Assembly: GCA_020633235.1 (NCBI GenBank) | Contig: JACKEA010000007.1 | Location: forward strand, 1 to 64,000 | DNA: 64,000 nt | Source: Polyangiaceae bacterium | GTDB taxonomy: Bacteria; Myxococcota_A; Polyangia; Polyangiales; Polyangiaceae | Direction of reading: 5' to 3' | In this document: positions 28,696-37,100 of the stretch, in pieces | Layout: the number at the start of each line of letters is the position of its first letter | Numbering within the stretch: the stretch's first letter is position 1 | Made by a program: the position numbers and the translations under genes | Notes under the pieces: generated by a model | The model's database searches: none | Seen by the model: the letters and a program-made list of their open reading frames with translations, nothing else | Told to the model about the DNA's origin: nothing

Positions 28696-29238
28696 TTACG
28701 GACGTTTGGGGGCCGAGCTTCCCGAGCGTGCCGGGGATCGCGCCGGCCCGACAAACAATCCTCGAGGATTTCGAGCTTCGTGGGCCAGGAGCCAGCGCTT
28801 CTTGTCGATGCCCCCCGCAAAGCCCGTCAGGCTGCCGTCCTTACCGATGACGCGGTGACAGGGCAACACGATGGCCAGTGGATTGAGCGCGTTGGCCCGG
28901 CCCACGGCGCGCGCAGCGGCGGGCTTGCCGAGGGACGTGGCGAGGTCGCCGTAGCTCCGGTGCTGTCCATAGGGAATGCGTGCCAGCTCGGACCACACGC
29001 GTTGCTGGAACGGAGTGCCCTGGGGAGCGATGGGGACGGTGAAGTCGCGCCGTTTGCCGGCGAAGTACTCCCGGAGCTCACGGGCGGCGCGCAGCAGCAG
29101 CGGGTGACCCTGAGCTTCGCGGCTGTCGAGCGGCTTGTGCTGCCCGGGCAGCACGATGGCAACGAGGGCGCTGTCCGTGGCAACGAGCTTGGTTTTGCCC
29201 AGCGGCGTGTCGATCACGATGTGAGCCAGCATGGTCAT
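28696..29238 (-). CDS. ogt: Methylated-DNA--protein-cysteine methyltransferase
   Basis: A 180-residue DNA repair protein that transfers alkyl groups from O6-alkylguanine to its own cysteine. The active site motif is intact in LAIVLPCHRVIGKDGSLTGFAGG, with the helix-turn-helix segment PYGQHRSYGDLATSLGKPAAARAVG before it. The start at 29238 overlaps the upstream Ada-AlkA stop in ATGA, with GAAGGAAG just before; translational coupling fits a shared alkylation-repair operon. The C-terminal PARSPARSGSSAPKRP tail is extra. A REP copy overlaps the 3' end region. Confidence 0.92.
   Translation of the reverse strand: MTMLAHIVIDTPLGKTKLVATDSALVAIVLPGQHKPLDSREAQGHPLLLRAARELREYFAGKRRDFTVPIAPQGTPFQQRVWSELARIPYGQHRSYGDLATSLGKPAAARAVGRANALNPLAIVLPCHRVIGKDGSLTGFAGGIDKKRWLLAHEARNPRGLFVGPARSPARSGSSAPKRP
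28733..28756 (-). repeat. REP-like hairpin copy 8
   Basis: Minus strand TTGTCGGGCCGGCGCGATCC then CCGG. It overlaps the last codons of the ogt gene and encodes part of its non-conserved tail (VGPARSPARSG), so the repeat appears to have extended the protein. Confidence 0.65.
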
Positions 29239-30659
29239 CTTCCTTCGGCGCTTGCGCGCCACAAGAGCATTGCCGCGTAAGCGCGCCAGGGCGCCCAGCC
29301 TTCCGCTCGCACTTCGGCCGCGCGCGCGGAGTCGACCCCGAGGGCGCGACGCAGAGCGAGATCCCCGCTCGGAAACGCATCCGGCCAACAGAGGGCGCGG
29401 AGAGTGATGGCGTGGGCGGACCAAGGACCGATGCCGGGCACTGCTAGTAGCTCCTGCACCAGCGTCGTGGGCTCCCCCGCGGTCAGATCGATGCGTCCCT
29501 CGGCGACGGCGCGGGAGAGCTCGACGAGGGTCTTGGCGCGCGCTTCCGTCACGCCCACCGCGCGCACTTGACGAGCGCTGGCCTTGGCGAGCACCAGCGG
29601 CTCCGGAAACACGCGACCGACCTCGGACTCGGTGCCGAAGCGTTCCAGCAAGCGACCGGACAGGGTGGTGGCGGCAGCCACGGACACTTGCTGTCCGAGG
29701 ATGACGCGCACTGCGGTCTCGTAGCCGGAGAAGGCGCCCACGATACGCAGCCCTGGGTAGCGCTTCACGAGCGGGGCGAGGCGGCGATCCCGCGACAGGT
29801 GCCGGGCGATCTGTTCCGGACGCGCGTTCAGATCGAAGAGGGCCCGAAGCCGCTGTGCCACGAACATGAGCTTGGGCGCCAAGCTCGGGGACACCTGGGC
29901 CACGAGCGCGGCGCGACGCGAGTGATGGCGCACGGAGACGACGCCCACCTTGCCGTCGACCACGACCGAGCGCGTGTACTCGCCGTCGCTCACTCGCTCG
30001 ACGCCGGGAATGGCGCGAGCGCGCAAGAACGCCAGGGAGCGCTCGAAATCGAAGGGCGGTCGATAGTCGAGACGCAGCGGAATGCCATCCCCCGAGGTGC
30101 CCGTTTCGCTGCGCAGCTCCGATGCCGCCCGCCCGAAGCGCTCCCGCACCGCCGAGTTGAATCGCCGGACGCTGGAAAACCCCGACGCGAAGGCGACTTG
30201 CGTCAGTGGCAAGCGGCTGTCCGCCAAGAGCTGCTTGGCCATGGCCAAGCGGCGGGTCTGCGCCAGCTCCACCGGGGCGACCCCGAGCTCGCTCTCCAGG
30301 CAGCGACGGAGATGGCGAGCGGTCACGTTCAAGAGCTTGGCCAGCTCCTCCACGGAGTGCTCGTTGAGGTAGCCGGCGTCGATCAGCTCGGCGGCGCGGG
30401 CGGCCAGCCGCGACACCTTGTCGACGCTCGCGAGCCCGGGGGCCAGCTCCGGCCGACAGCGGAAGCAGGCGCGAAACCCGGCACGTTCCGCTTCCGCGGC
30501 GCGGGCGAAGAACACGCAGCGACCGCGGCCCGGAGTGCGCGCGGGGCATATCGGCCGGCAGTAGACGCCGGTGGTCTCCACGCCCACGAAGAACACGCCG
30601 TCGAAGCGCCCGTCTCGACTGGTGAGAGCGCGGTAGCAAGTGTCGGCGTCCAGGGTCAC
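29235..30659 (-). CDS. Ada-AlkA fusion: alkylation-responsive regulator and DNA-3-methyladenine glycosylase
   Basis: A 474-residue protein with four parts: Ada zinc domain (about 1-75; CRPICPARTPGRG and CFRCRPELA supply the four cysteines, the first also the methyl acceptor), AraC-type helix-turn-helix (about 80-180; EELAKLLNVTARHLRRCLESE), AlkA N-terminal domain (about 190-290), and HhH-GPD glycosylase (about 300-470; GQQVSVAAATT, VPGIGPWSAHAITLRAL and a catalytic Asp in SGDLALRRAL). It senses methylation damage, activates genes and excises methylated bases. GTG start at 30659 chosen by alignment with the family (TLDADTCYRAL). Overlaps ogt by four bases. Confidence 0.9.
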   Translation of the reverse strand: MTLDADTCYRALTSRDGRFDGVFFVGVETTGVYCRPICPARTPGRGRCVFFARAAEAERAGFRACFRCRPELAPGLASVDKVSRLAARAAELIDAGYLNEHSVEELAKLLNVTARHLRRCLESELGVAPVELAQTRRLAMAKQLLADSRLPLTQVAFASGFSSVRRFNSAVRERFGRAASELRSETGTSGDGIPLRLDYRPPFDFERSLAFLRARAIPGVERVSDGEYTRSVVVDGKVGVVSVRHHSRRAALVAQVSPSLAPKLMFVAQRLRALFDLNARPEQIARHLSRDRRLAPLVKRYPGLRIVGAFSGYETAVRVILGQQVSVAAATTLSGRLLERFGTESEVGRVFPEPLVLAKASARQVRAVGVTEARAKTLVELSRAVAEGRIDLTAGEPTTLVQELLAVPGIGPWSAHAITLRALCWPDAFPSGDLALRRALGVDSARAAEVRAEGWAPWRAYAAMLLWRASAEGR

Positions 30660-30820
30660 GCCATGAGTGGTAGCGACAACGGCTGAGCCTGTCTGGCCAT
30701 TTTCGGACCTGACGACGAGAAGCGTTGGGGGCAAAGCGCTTCGGCGAGGTGTTTCGCCCCGAGCGTGGGCGGCTTTCTCTCGGTCATTTCGCCGGCACGC
30801 GAGCTGCATTTCGCCAGTCC

Positions 30821-31840
30821 ATGCGAGCGTGGTCGGTGTTGGTGTTGGCTCTGACGATGGTGGCGGGATGTGATCGGACGAGGCCCGTCGAGCGAGCACC
30901 GACACCCTCACGCCCGCTGCCTCAAAAGGTGCTGGCGCGGGACGAATCTCCGTGGAAGTCCCGGGAGTCCTGCCTCGCGATGCTCGAGGCTCAACAGCAC
31001 CTGCCGCGCGCCACGGGAAAGGTGCGCGTCGGCAGCTGGAACATCCGCACCTTTCCCGACGGTGACAAGACGGACGTTCCCTGGCTCGCCTGCGCGATTG
31101 CCTTGATGGACGTCCCCCTCCTCGCCGTGCAGGAAATCAAGTCGAACCCGCCGGCACGGAAGGCCGCACTGCGGCTGATCTCGCTCTTGAATCGACACAC
31201 GGGAGGAGACTGGAAGCTCGATCTCGAGCAGTGTGGCGACGGCAACGTGCCTCATGTGGGCATCCTGTTCGACGCGGCTAGAGTCACGACCAAGAACGTG
31301 CGCGCCGCCTACGCTCTGCGGCCCACGGACGAGCGTCCTTGCGGCGTGGATCTGCATCCTGGGCTACGAGCGAGCGTCGCCTTTCGCGGTGGCCCGCGCT
31401 TCGAGTTCGTATCTGTGCACCTCCCTTCTGGTCCCGGCAAAGACCACGCAACGCTCCGCCGACACAGCTGGCGGGGGCTCGACTTGCTCGGCAACCCGGC
31501 GGTGGTTGCGGGTGACTTCAACACGTCGGGTTGCGATGGATGCGACAGCCCCGTCACGCCAGAGCAAGAAGTCATCGACCTCACCGGCGCCCTTCAGCAC
31601 GCTGACCTACTCCGGGTGCCCTCGACGTTGAACTGCAGCGAGTACTTCGATCGCAAACCGTGGCTCTTGGATCACGTGGCCGTGTCGGACTCGCTGCGTC
31701 CTTTGGTTCGGGGCCGCGCGCAGGTGGCTGGGTACTGCGCCGAGCTCACCTGCCAGCAGGCGTCCGGCTTCGCGGCGGCCCATCGTCACCTGAGCGACCA
31801 CTGCCCCGTGGTGCTCGAGCTAGCGACGGCGGCCGAGTAG
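30821..31840 (+). CDS. Exported endonuclease/exonuclease/phosphatase-fold protein
   Basis: A 339-residue lipoprotein (lipobox MVAGC). The EEP fold is recognised from VGSWNIRTFPDGDKTDVPWLA, LAVQEIKSN (Glu metal ligand), RFEFVSVHLPSG, VVAGDFNTSG and LDHVAVSD with a final HLSDHCPVVLEL: all catalytic blocks of the DNase I-like family are present. Likely acts on phosphodiesters outside the cytoplasm; the substrate cannot be read from sequence. Its 3' end overlaps the convergent PHP gene by 21 bases. Confidence 0.87.
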   Translation: MRAWSVLVLALTMVAGCDRTRPVERAPTPSRPLPQKVLARDESPWKSRESCLAMLEAQQHLPRATGKVRVGSWNIRTFPDGDKTDVPWLACAIALMDVPLLAVQEIKSNPPARKAALRLISLLNRHTGGDWKLDLEQCGDGNVPHVGILFDAARVTTKNVRAAYALRPTDERPCGVDLHPGLRASVAFRGGPRFEFVSVHLPSGPGKDHATLRRHSWRGLDLLGNPAVVAGDFNTSGCDGCDSPVTPEQEVIDLTGALQHADLLRVPSTLNCSEYFDRKPWLLDHVAVSDSLRPLVRGRAQVAGYCAELTCQQASGFAAAHRHLSDHCPVVLELATAAE

Positions 31841-33361
31841 CGCGAGGCCGAGCAGGGCGGAGGCCAGGAGCGCCGCGGTATCGCCGCTACGACTTGGCAC
31901 GCTGCAGCCGCAGCCGCCGTCGTCCGTCTCTTCGACCGGCGTCACCGGCGTCTGGGGCGTCCGCTCGATCCACACATGGCTGGTCACCGTGAGAGGGCGC
32001 CCTGCTTCCAGCACCTCCACGCGATAGCGATCTTCGCCGCTGTCGGGGGCCGCGATCTGTTCCTCGATCACGAAGGGGTCGGCGTCGATGTCGACCTCCG
32101 GCTCGTACTCGCCGTTCTTCACGACGCGCGCCACCAGGCCCGCGCCGCCAGTGATGGTGGCGTGCAGGAGCGGGTGGTTCTCGTCAGAGCCTGAAAGCGT
32201 CTCGAGCTCGATCATCGGGTCGTCCGGCCCCTTCAGCTTCACCACCGTGCGGCCGTTCTTCAGCGCTTCCAGAATGCCGGCAACGCTCAGCTCCTTGGCC
32301 CACACCATGGTGGTGGGCGAACCGATGGGCGCCTTGAACGTGCTCACGTCGGCGCCGCCGCTGTGATCGTCGCTGCCGCCCAAGGGAACGACGTGACGAC
32401 CGGTGTCGCAGTACTCGTCCCACAGCTTGATGGCGTCCGTGTTGATGATGCCGAACTTACCGGTGCCGATCTCGATGCCGTCGACCTGGTCGATGGGCAG
32501 GTCGTGCTCCCAGGCACAGCCGATGCAGGCGTCCCCAAGGGCCAACGCCGGGTGGTTGAGGGAGAAGAACGCGCCCTGAGCGTGATACGCCGCCACCGCC
32601 TGCTCGATGGAATGACCCGGCAGCTCCGTGCGATCGTCCACCCACTGGGTGGCACCCACGGCGCTCGCATGGCCCCAGTAGGTGGTGTACTCCGCACCGG
32701 GCACGAACAAGAGCTTCGGGTGCGCCTTCTGCGCGTCCGTCATGTAGTCCAGCGCGGTGTGGATGTTGTGATCGCTGATGTGCACGAAATCCAGACCGCG
32801 GCTTTCCGCATAGGTCGCGATCTGATCGAGGGGCGGCTTGGCGTCGTTGCTCTCGATGGAGTGAACGTGGAAGTCGCCGGCGTACCAGCGCTCGCCGACC
32901 TCCAGGGGTGCCGTCGGGACGTAGGGCTTGCGATCCGTTTGTGGCGGCAGTGTCGGAGTGTCTCGCAACGTGACCTCCAGCGTGAACAGCGCCGGCGTCT
33001 CGTTGACGGCCGCCTCCCCCACCACGATCTCCCACTTGCCCGCGGCAATCGGTCCGGGCACGTGGCTTCGCGTCGCCGCCTGCTCTCCGACGACGGCGTC
33101 TTGAATACGACTGCCGCCCCATCCGCGCCACACCCCGTTCGGATCCATGATGCCGAAGTCGAGGATGTTCTTGTCGGAGAGTGTCAGCTGATGAACGGCG
33201 ATCTCCTTGGTGCCTTCGGGAACGTCGAAGGGCACCGAAAAGTGGCGCTCGGGCCCATCCGGCACCTGGCCGGAGAGATCGATGACCGTCTCGACGGCAC
33301 CGGCGGAAGACGCGGAAGCGAGGAGCGCGACGGCGACGGCGCTCGCGAAGGTGGCCTTCAT
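31820..33361 (-). CDS. PHP-domain phosphoesterase with MYXO-CTERM tail
   Basis: A 513-residue exported protein with a cleavable signal peptide (ASASSAGA). After a beta-rich N-terminal domain come the metal-binding blocks of a PHP/CehA-type phosphoesterase: GDFHVHSIES, FVHISDHNIHTA, PGAEYTTYWGH, FSLNHPA and GSDDH. The end GGCGCSVPSRSGDTAALLASALLGLALLGRRR-type tail (Gly-Cys-Gly-Cys, membrane helix, Arg cluster) is a MYXO-CTERM sorting signal, which anchors or processes proteins at the myxobacterial surface. It overlaps the EEP gene by 21 bases at the 3' ends. Confidence 0.88.
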   Translation of the reverse strand: MKATFASAVAVALLASASSAGAVETVIDLSGQVPDGPERHFSVPFDVPEGTKEIAVHQLTLSDKNILDFGIMDPNGVWRGWGGSRIQDAVVGEQAATRSHVPGPIAAGKWEIVVGEAAVNETPALFTLEVTLRDTPTLPPQTDRKPYVPTAPLEVGERWYAGDFHVHSIESNDAKPPLDQIATYAESRGLDFVHISDHNIHTALDYMTDAQKAHPKLLFVPGAEYTTYWGHASAVGATQWVDDRTELPGHSIEQAVAAYHAQGAFFSLNHPALALGDACIGCAWEHDLPIDQVDGIEIGTGKFGIINTDAIKLWDEYCDTGRHVVPLGGSDDHSGGADVSTFKAPIGSPTTMVWAKELSVAGILEALKNGRTVVKLKGPDDPMIELETLSGSDENHPLLHATITGGAGLVARVVKNGEYEPEVDIDADPFVIEEQIAAPDSGEDRYRVEVLEAGRPLTVTSHVWIERTPQTPVTPVEETDDGGCGCSVPSRSGDTAALLASALLGLALLGRRR

Positions 33362-33374
33362 CTCGCGTAGTGTA

Positions 33375-34337
33375 TCACTCCGTGAGCAGCTCGAACTTGG
33401 TGAGCGCGCCCTCGTCGTTCTCCCCGACCGTCCACAGAAACGCCTCTTGGTCGTTGCCCAGCGGCAACGGCGGCCGCTCCACGGTCATGGCGTGCACGTT
33501 GCCGGTGAGGCGAGCGTCCGTCACGGCGCCGTCTTCGTTCAAGATCCGAAGCTCCGTGTCGCCGCCGCAGGTCCCCGAGCAGTACGCGAGATACATGGAT
33601 CCCGCGAGGGTTTCCATGTCTTGGACGGTGGACGCGCTGGTGACCGGGATGGTGCCGTCGGCGCTCAGATCCGGCTTCAAGCGCCGGGCGAAGCCCGCCA
33701 CCTGGTCGAGCATCAGCACGCGGTCGGAAACCACGTCATAGGCGACGTAGCCGCACAGCGACGAGATGTAGAAGGTGTGTACCGCGAGCTGCTTTCGCGT
33801 CCAGGTTCCGTTCGCATCACGGCGTTGAATCCAGGCCGCGCCGCGAGCCCAGGAGTCGCCCAGGTTCGTACGCTCGCCGCTCAGCACGTACACCGAGCCG
33901 TCCCCCCCGGAGGTGATGTCGCACACCTTGACCCGCCCGGACGACTCCGGGATCGGCGGCACCGTGTCCCAGTTGATGGTGGCCCAGCCGCCGAGCAGCG
34001 GGAACACCCAGTGGATCACGTCGTCTCCACCGGCAACGTAGAACCCCGCAGCGCCGTAGGCGGTGGCTGCGCCGTTGTACGGACCCCTACCGCTCTCCAC
34101 TTCGCCGCCGTAACCCAGGGAAAGCCACGGCAAGGTTCCAACCGGCGTTCCGTCGCGGTCGAAGATCCTGAGCTTCTGCCCGTCGACGTCGGAGGTGAGC
34201 ACGTGCTCACCCTCCGGATCCGACGCCATGACCTTCTTGTCCGCGTAGCCGTGGACCACGTCAAAGCTCGTCTCCGAGCCGAAGCGACACCCCGAGCACA
34301 GTAGAAGCGCGAACGCGCCAATCGTCCCGACCCTCAT
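33375..34337 (-). CDS. Lipoprotein with beta-propeller-like repeats
   Basis: A 320-residue lipoprotein (MRVGTIGAFALLLCSGC, lipobox CSGC). The mature part consists of repeated strands with D-x-D-G-x turns (VLTSDVDGQKLRIFDRDG, VKVCDITSGGDGSVYVLSG, TELRILNEDGAV), as in beta-propellers. No active site is evident. It lies 13 bases upstream of the PHP gene's start on the same strand, so both may be in one transcript from a promoter near 34350. Confidence 0.7.
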   Translation of the reverse strand: MRVGTIGAFALLLCSGCRFGSETSFDVVHGYADKKVMASDPEGEHVLTSDVDGQKLRIFDRDGTPVGTLPWLSLGYGGEVESGRGPYNGAATAYGAAGFYVAGGDDVIHWVFPLLGGWATINWDTVPPIPESSGRVKVCDITSGGDGSVYVLSGERTNLGDSWARGAAWIQRRDANGTWTRKQLAVHTFYISSLCGYVAYDVVSDRVLMLDQVAGFARRLKPDLSADGTIPVTSASTVQDMETLAGSMYLAYCSGTCGGDTELRILNEDGAVTDARLTGNVHAMTVERPPLPLGNDQEAFLWTVGENDEGALTKFELLTE

Positions 34338-34394
34338 GCCTCGGATGGAAGCACCGACAGCGCCTCGGAGCTTGAGCAGACCCTGAGCAATTCC

Positions 34395-36434
34395 TCAAGA
34401 ACCGTGCTTCTTCCGCGGCTCCCGCGGATGCGCGATGCGGGTGCCGGAGATTCCGCGATTGTTCCGGGCCTCCGTCACCTGCCGGATGGCGTCCGAGAGC
34501 GCTGTCGCATCCAGAGGCTTGCGCAGCACGGGGTTTTCGATGGCGTCGATGCGACGTTGGGCCGTCTCGGAGAACACGCCGCCGGTGACGAACACCACAC
34601 GCTCCGCGAGGCCCGCCGTAACCAGACGCTGATGCACCTCGATACCATCCATCCCCGGCATCATCAGGTCGCACACCGCGACGTCGAACTGACCGCTCTC
34701 CATCAGCTCCACGCCGTGCACCGCAGATTCGGCGATGGTCACATCGTGGCCTCGGAGCATGCGGGCCACGCTGCGCGCGACGGCGCGGTCGTCGTCGATC
34801 ACGACGATGCGCAGGGGGAGCAGGCTCGTGGACGCCGTGCGTTCGATGCTCGTGGGCAGGTGTACGGTGAAGGTGCTGCCCACGCCGACCTCCGTGCTGA
34901 CGTCGATGGAGCCCCCCAGGCCACGCACGGTGTTGTAACAGTAGTGGAGGCCGAGACCGGTCCCCTTGCCCACCGGCTTGGTGGTGAAGAAGGGCTCGAA
35001 CAGACGCCGCCGTACACGGAGCGGCATCCCCACGCCGGTGTCCTTCACGCTCACGACCACGGCCTCTTCACGTTCTTCCACCGACAGTGAGAGCAGGCGC
35101 TGCGACGCGTTGTCCATCGCTTGGCTGGCGTTCAAGAGCAGATTGACGAACACCTGTCCCAGGCGATGCTCGTCGGTGAGCAACTGCGGCCGCGACGGGA
35201 ACTGACGTTCGATGACGGTATTCGCGGGCAGCTCGTGCTCGACCATCCGCACGCAGCTTTCCAAGAGCTCCACCACGTCCACCTGGTCCTTGGGATCGGA
35301 AGCATCCGGGTGGACGAAGCTCTCCAGATTCCTCGCGATGGAGCTCACTCGACGCGCGCCTTCGCTGGCCTCCCGCAGCAGCTCCCGGGCCTCCGGCCGT
35401 AGCTCCTCCCGCTCGATTTCCGCGAGGTTTCCCAGGACGTAGGACAGGGGATTGTTGATCTCGTGGGCCACGCCGGCAGCCAAGCGCCCGACCGTGAGCA
35501 GGCGATCCGACTGCAGCAAGCGCTCTTCCAAGGCGGCGTGCCGCGCCGTCGCGTCGCGCGCGGCGAGCAGCATCGCGTGCTCTCGTTCCCACTGAATGGC
35601 CGTGGAGGCGACCTCGAGCACGACGGCCTCACCGTCCCGCCGGCGCACGCGCACTTCGCTCAGGCCGCCGGGGACACCACCGCTGGTGCTGCCGAGCAGG
35701 TCCGAGAGCTCCAGCCCGACCAGCTCGTCGCTGCTCTCGAAGCGCAGCATGTCCGCCAAACGATGATTCGCGAACAGCACGCGACCATTCTTGTGCACGA
35801 GCATGCCGTCCGGATTGCGCTCCACGATACCGGCCAAGCTGGTCTGAAGCTCGTTCAGCGCCGCCGTGCGTTCTTCCGCCAACTGCTGCCGGGTCTCTGC
35901 CCTCTCGCGCAGCTCGGCTTCCCGTGCCATCGCGCGCATGCGTCCGAGATACACGACGAACCCAATGCCCGCCGTGGTCACCAGCGTGAGCCCGTCCCTG
36001 AGGGCATTGGCGTGAGGTGTGAGCACGGTGGCGAGCATCCAGGCGCCGTAGCCGAGGATCAGCGACGCGATCACCCATCCGCGGTGGAACAGGAGCCCGC
36101 TGACGCCGAGCAGATAGAAGACGAACATGGCCACGGTGCTCGGGTCTCGGGCCAACGTGTAGTGCACCGCGATGTTGGCGAGCACGACCAGGGAGAACGC
36201 GCCGGCCAGATGGTTCGCGCCTTGTGGAGAGGGCGGACGCACCCGTGTGATCCCGAGCGCTGCCAGCAGCAACACGATGGTGATGGACGATGCGATCAAC
36301 CCAGCCCGCGCCCCCGCTCGCTGGAGGTCGAGGCCGTGGACGACCAGCATCACGGCGTACGTCACCACCAGCGCCCAGCCGAGCACTCGAAGGTTTTTCA
36401 CGGTGGGCGCCAGCGGCGGTCGGGGATCCGCCAT
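34395..36434 (-). CDS. Membrane hybrid histidine kinase (PAS, HisKA, HATPase, receiver)
   Basis: A 679-residue sensor. About six hydrophobic segments at 15-165 form a membrane domain; a coiled stretch and a PAS domain (about 200-310, VERNPDGMLVHKNGRVLFANHR) follow. The HisKA box is GVAHEINNPLSYVLGNL (His about 329), the ATPase has N (NLLLNASQ), G1 (DTGVGM), F (FEPFFTTK) and G2 (GTGLGLHYC) boxes. The C-terminal receiver has IDDDRA and the phosphorylatable Asp in AVCDLMMPGMDG. No partner response regulator is adjacent, and the receiver is attached, so a separate phosphotransfer protein is likely elsewhere. Confidence 0.92.
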   Translation of the reverse strand: MADPRPPLAPTVKNLRVLGWALVVTYAVMLVVHGLDLQRAGARAGLIASSITIVLLLAALGITRVRPPSPQGANHLAGAFSLVVLANIAVHYTLARDPSTVAMFVFYLLGVSGLLFHRGWVIASLILGYGAWMLATVLTPHANALRDGLTLVTTAGIGFVVYLGRMRAMAREAELRERAETRQQLAEERTAALNELQTSLAGIVERNPDGMLVHKNGRVLFANHRLADMLRFESSDELVGLELSDLLGSTSGGVPGGLSEVRVRRRDGEAVVLEVASTAIQWEREHAMLLAARDATARHAALEERLLQSDRLLTVGRLAAGVAHEINNPLSYVLGNLAEIEREELRPEARELLREASEGARRVSSIARNLESFVHPDASDPKDQVDVVELLESCVRMVEHELPANTVIERQFPSRPQLLTDEHRLGQVFVNLLLNASQAMDNASQRLLSLSVEEREEAVVVSVKDTGVGMPLRVRRRLFEPFFTTKPVGKGTGLGLHYCYNTVRGLGGSIDVSTEVGVGSTFTVHLPTSIERTASTSLLPLRIVVIDDDRAVARSVARMLRGHDVTIAESAVHGVELMESGQFDVAVCDLMMPGMDGIEVHQRLVTAGLAERVVFVTGGVFSETAQRRIDAIENPVLRKPLDATALSDAIRQVTEARNNRGISGTRIAHPREPRKKHGS

Positions 36435-36526
36435 TTCTTCACTTTACCTTCATTGCAGCGCGGCCGGCGTGCCGAGCGAAGGGCGCTTCGGGTCGTTTGT
36501 GTGGTGGTGTAGGACTTTGGGGCGCG

Positions 36527-36550
36527 CCGGGATCCGCGCCGAACCAACAA
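36527..36550 (-). repeat. REP-like hairpin copy 9 (left of an inverted pair)
   Basis: Minus strand TTGTTGGTTCGGCGCGGATC then CCGG. It forms a head-to-head pair with the plus-strand copy at 36571-36596, separated by 20 bases, like the REPIN arrangement known for RAYT-mobilised units. Confidence 0.75.
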
Positions 36551-36570
36551 ATGGCTGCCTTCTCCTCTGG

Positions 36571-36596
36571 GTGTTGGCTCGCCGCGGAACCTCGCG
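36571..36596 (+). repeat. REP-like hairpin copy 10 (right of an inverted pair)
   Basis: GTGTTGGCTCGCCGCGGAAC then CTCGCG. Together with copy 9 it can fold into one larger structure. The pair lies between the divergent histidine kinase and the second YCII gene. Confidence 0.75.
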
Positions 36597-36605
36597 TATC
36601 GCCGG

Positions 36606-36655
36606 CTCGACATTTTTTTTCAGGGCATGTCGAGAACCGGTCCCCCTGCTCCGAC
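36606..36655 (+). promoter_or_regulatory. Predicted ECF42-type promoter of the second YCII-sigma operon
   Basis: TGTCGA (36628-36633), 18 bases, CGAC (36652-36655), with the ATG at 36702 and GAGAGGAAACG as ribosome binding site. The -35 lies in one arm of a perfect inverted repeat, CTCGACAT (36606-36613) and ATGTCGAG (36627-36634), with eight T residues in the loop. The spacer is one base longer than in the 24.9-kb promoter. Confidence 0.5.
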
Positions 36656-36701
36656 AGTGTCTCGAACGCGCCAGGGAAGGCGCAAAACGAGAGGAAACGA
36701 C

Positions 36702-37100
36702 ATGAAGTTCATGCTGATGATGAATGCACCGCGGGGCGATGGCGACTGGGGCGTGATGAGCTGGCCCCCGGAAGACCTGAAGGCGCACATCGCTTTCATG
36801 AAGCGATTCGGCGAGGACCTGGCCAAGTCCGGCGAGCTGGTGGGAGCGGAAGGACTCGCATCCCCCGCGCAGGCTCGTATCGTCAAGGCGGGAAAGGACG
36901 GCTCGCCCCACGTCACGGACGGTCCCTTCGCCGAAACCAAGGAGTTTTTGGCGGGCTATTGGATCGTGGACGTGGAAACGCCGGAGCAGGCCTACGCCAT
37001 CGCCGCGCGGGCTTCGGCCGCACCGGGGCCCGGAGGCAAACCCCTCAACCTGGCCATCGAGGTGCGGGAAGTGATGAGCGCACCGCCGGTCGACGCGTGA
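36702..37100 (+). CDS. YCII (DGPF) family protein, second copy
   Basis: A 132-residue YCII protein with TDGPFAETKEFLAGYWIVDVE, the family's hallmark, after an N-terminal MKFMLMMNAPRGDGDW. It is a paralogue of the protein at 24954, but only moderately similar outside the DGPF block. It is followed by its own ECF42-type sigma factor whose GTG overlaps its stop, so the module is duplicated, not shared. Confidence 0.9.
   Translation: MKFMLMMNAPRGDGDWGVMSWPPEDLKAHIAFMKRFGEDLAKSGELVGAEGLASPAQARIVKAGKDGSPHVTDGPFAETKEFLAGYWIVDVETPEQAYAIAARASAAPGPGGKPLNLAIEVREVMSAPPVDA

Noticed and set aside
36606..36634. A divergent ECF42 promoter toward the histidine kinase
   Set aside because: The inverted repeat gives a TGTCGA on the minus strand, but no CGA(T/C) box follows at 16-18 bases.
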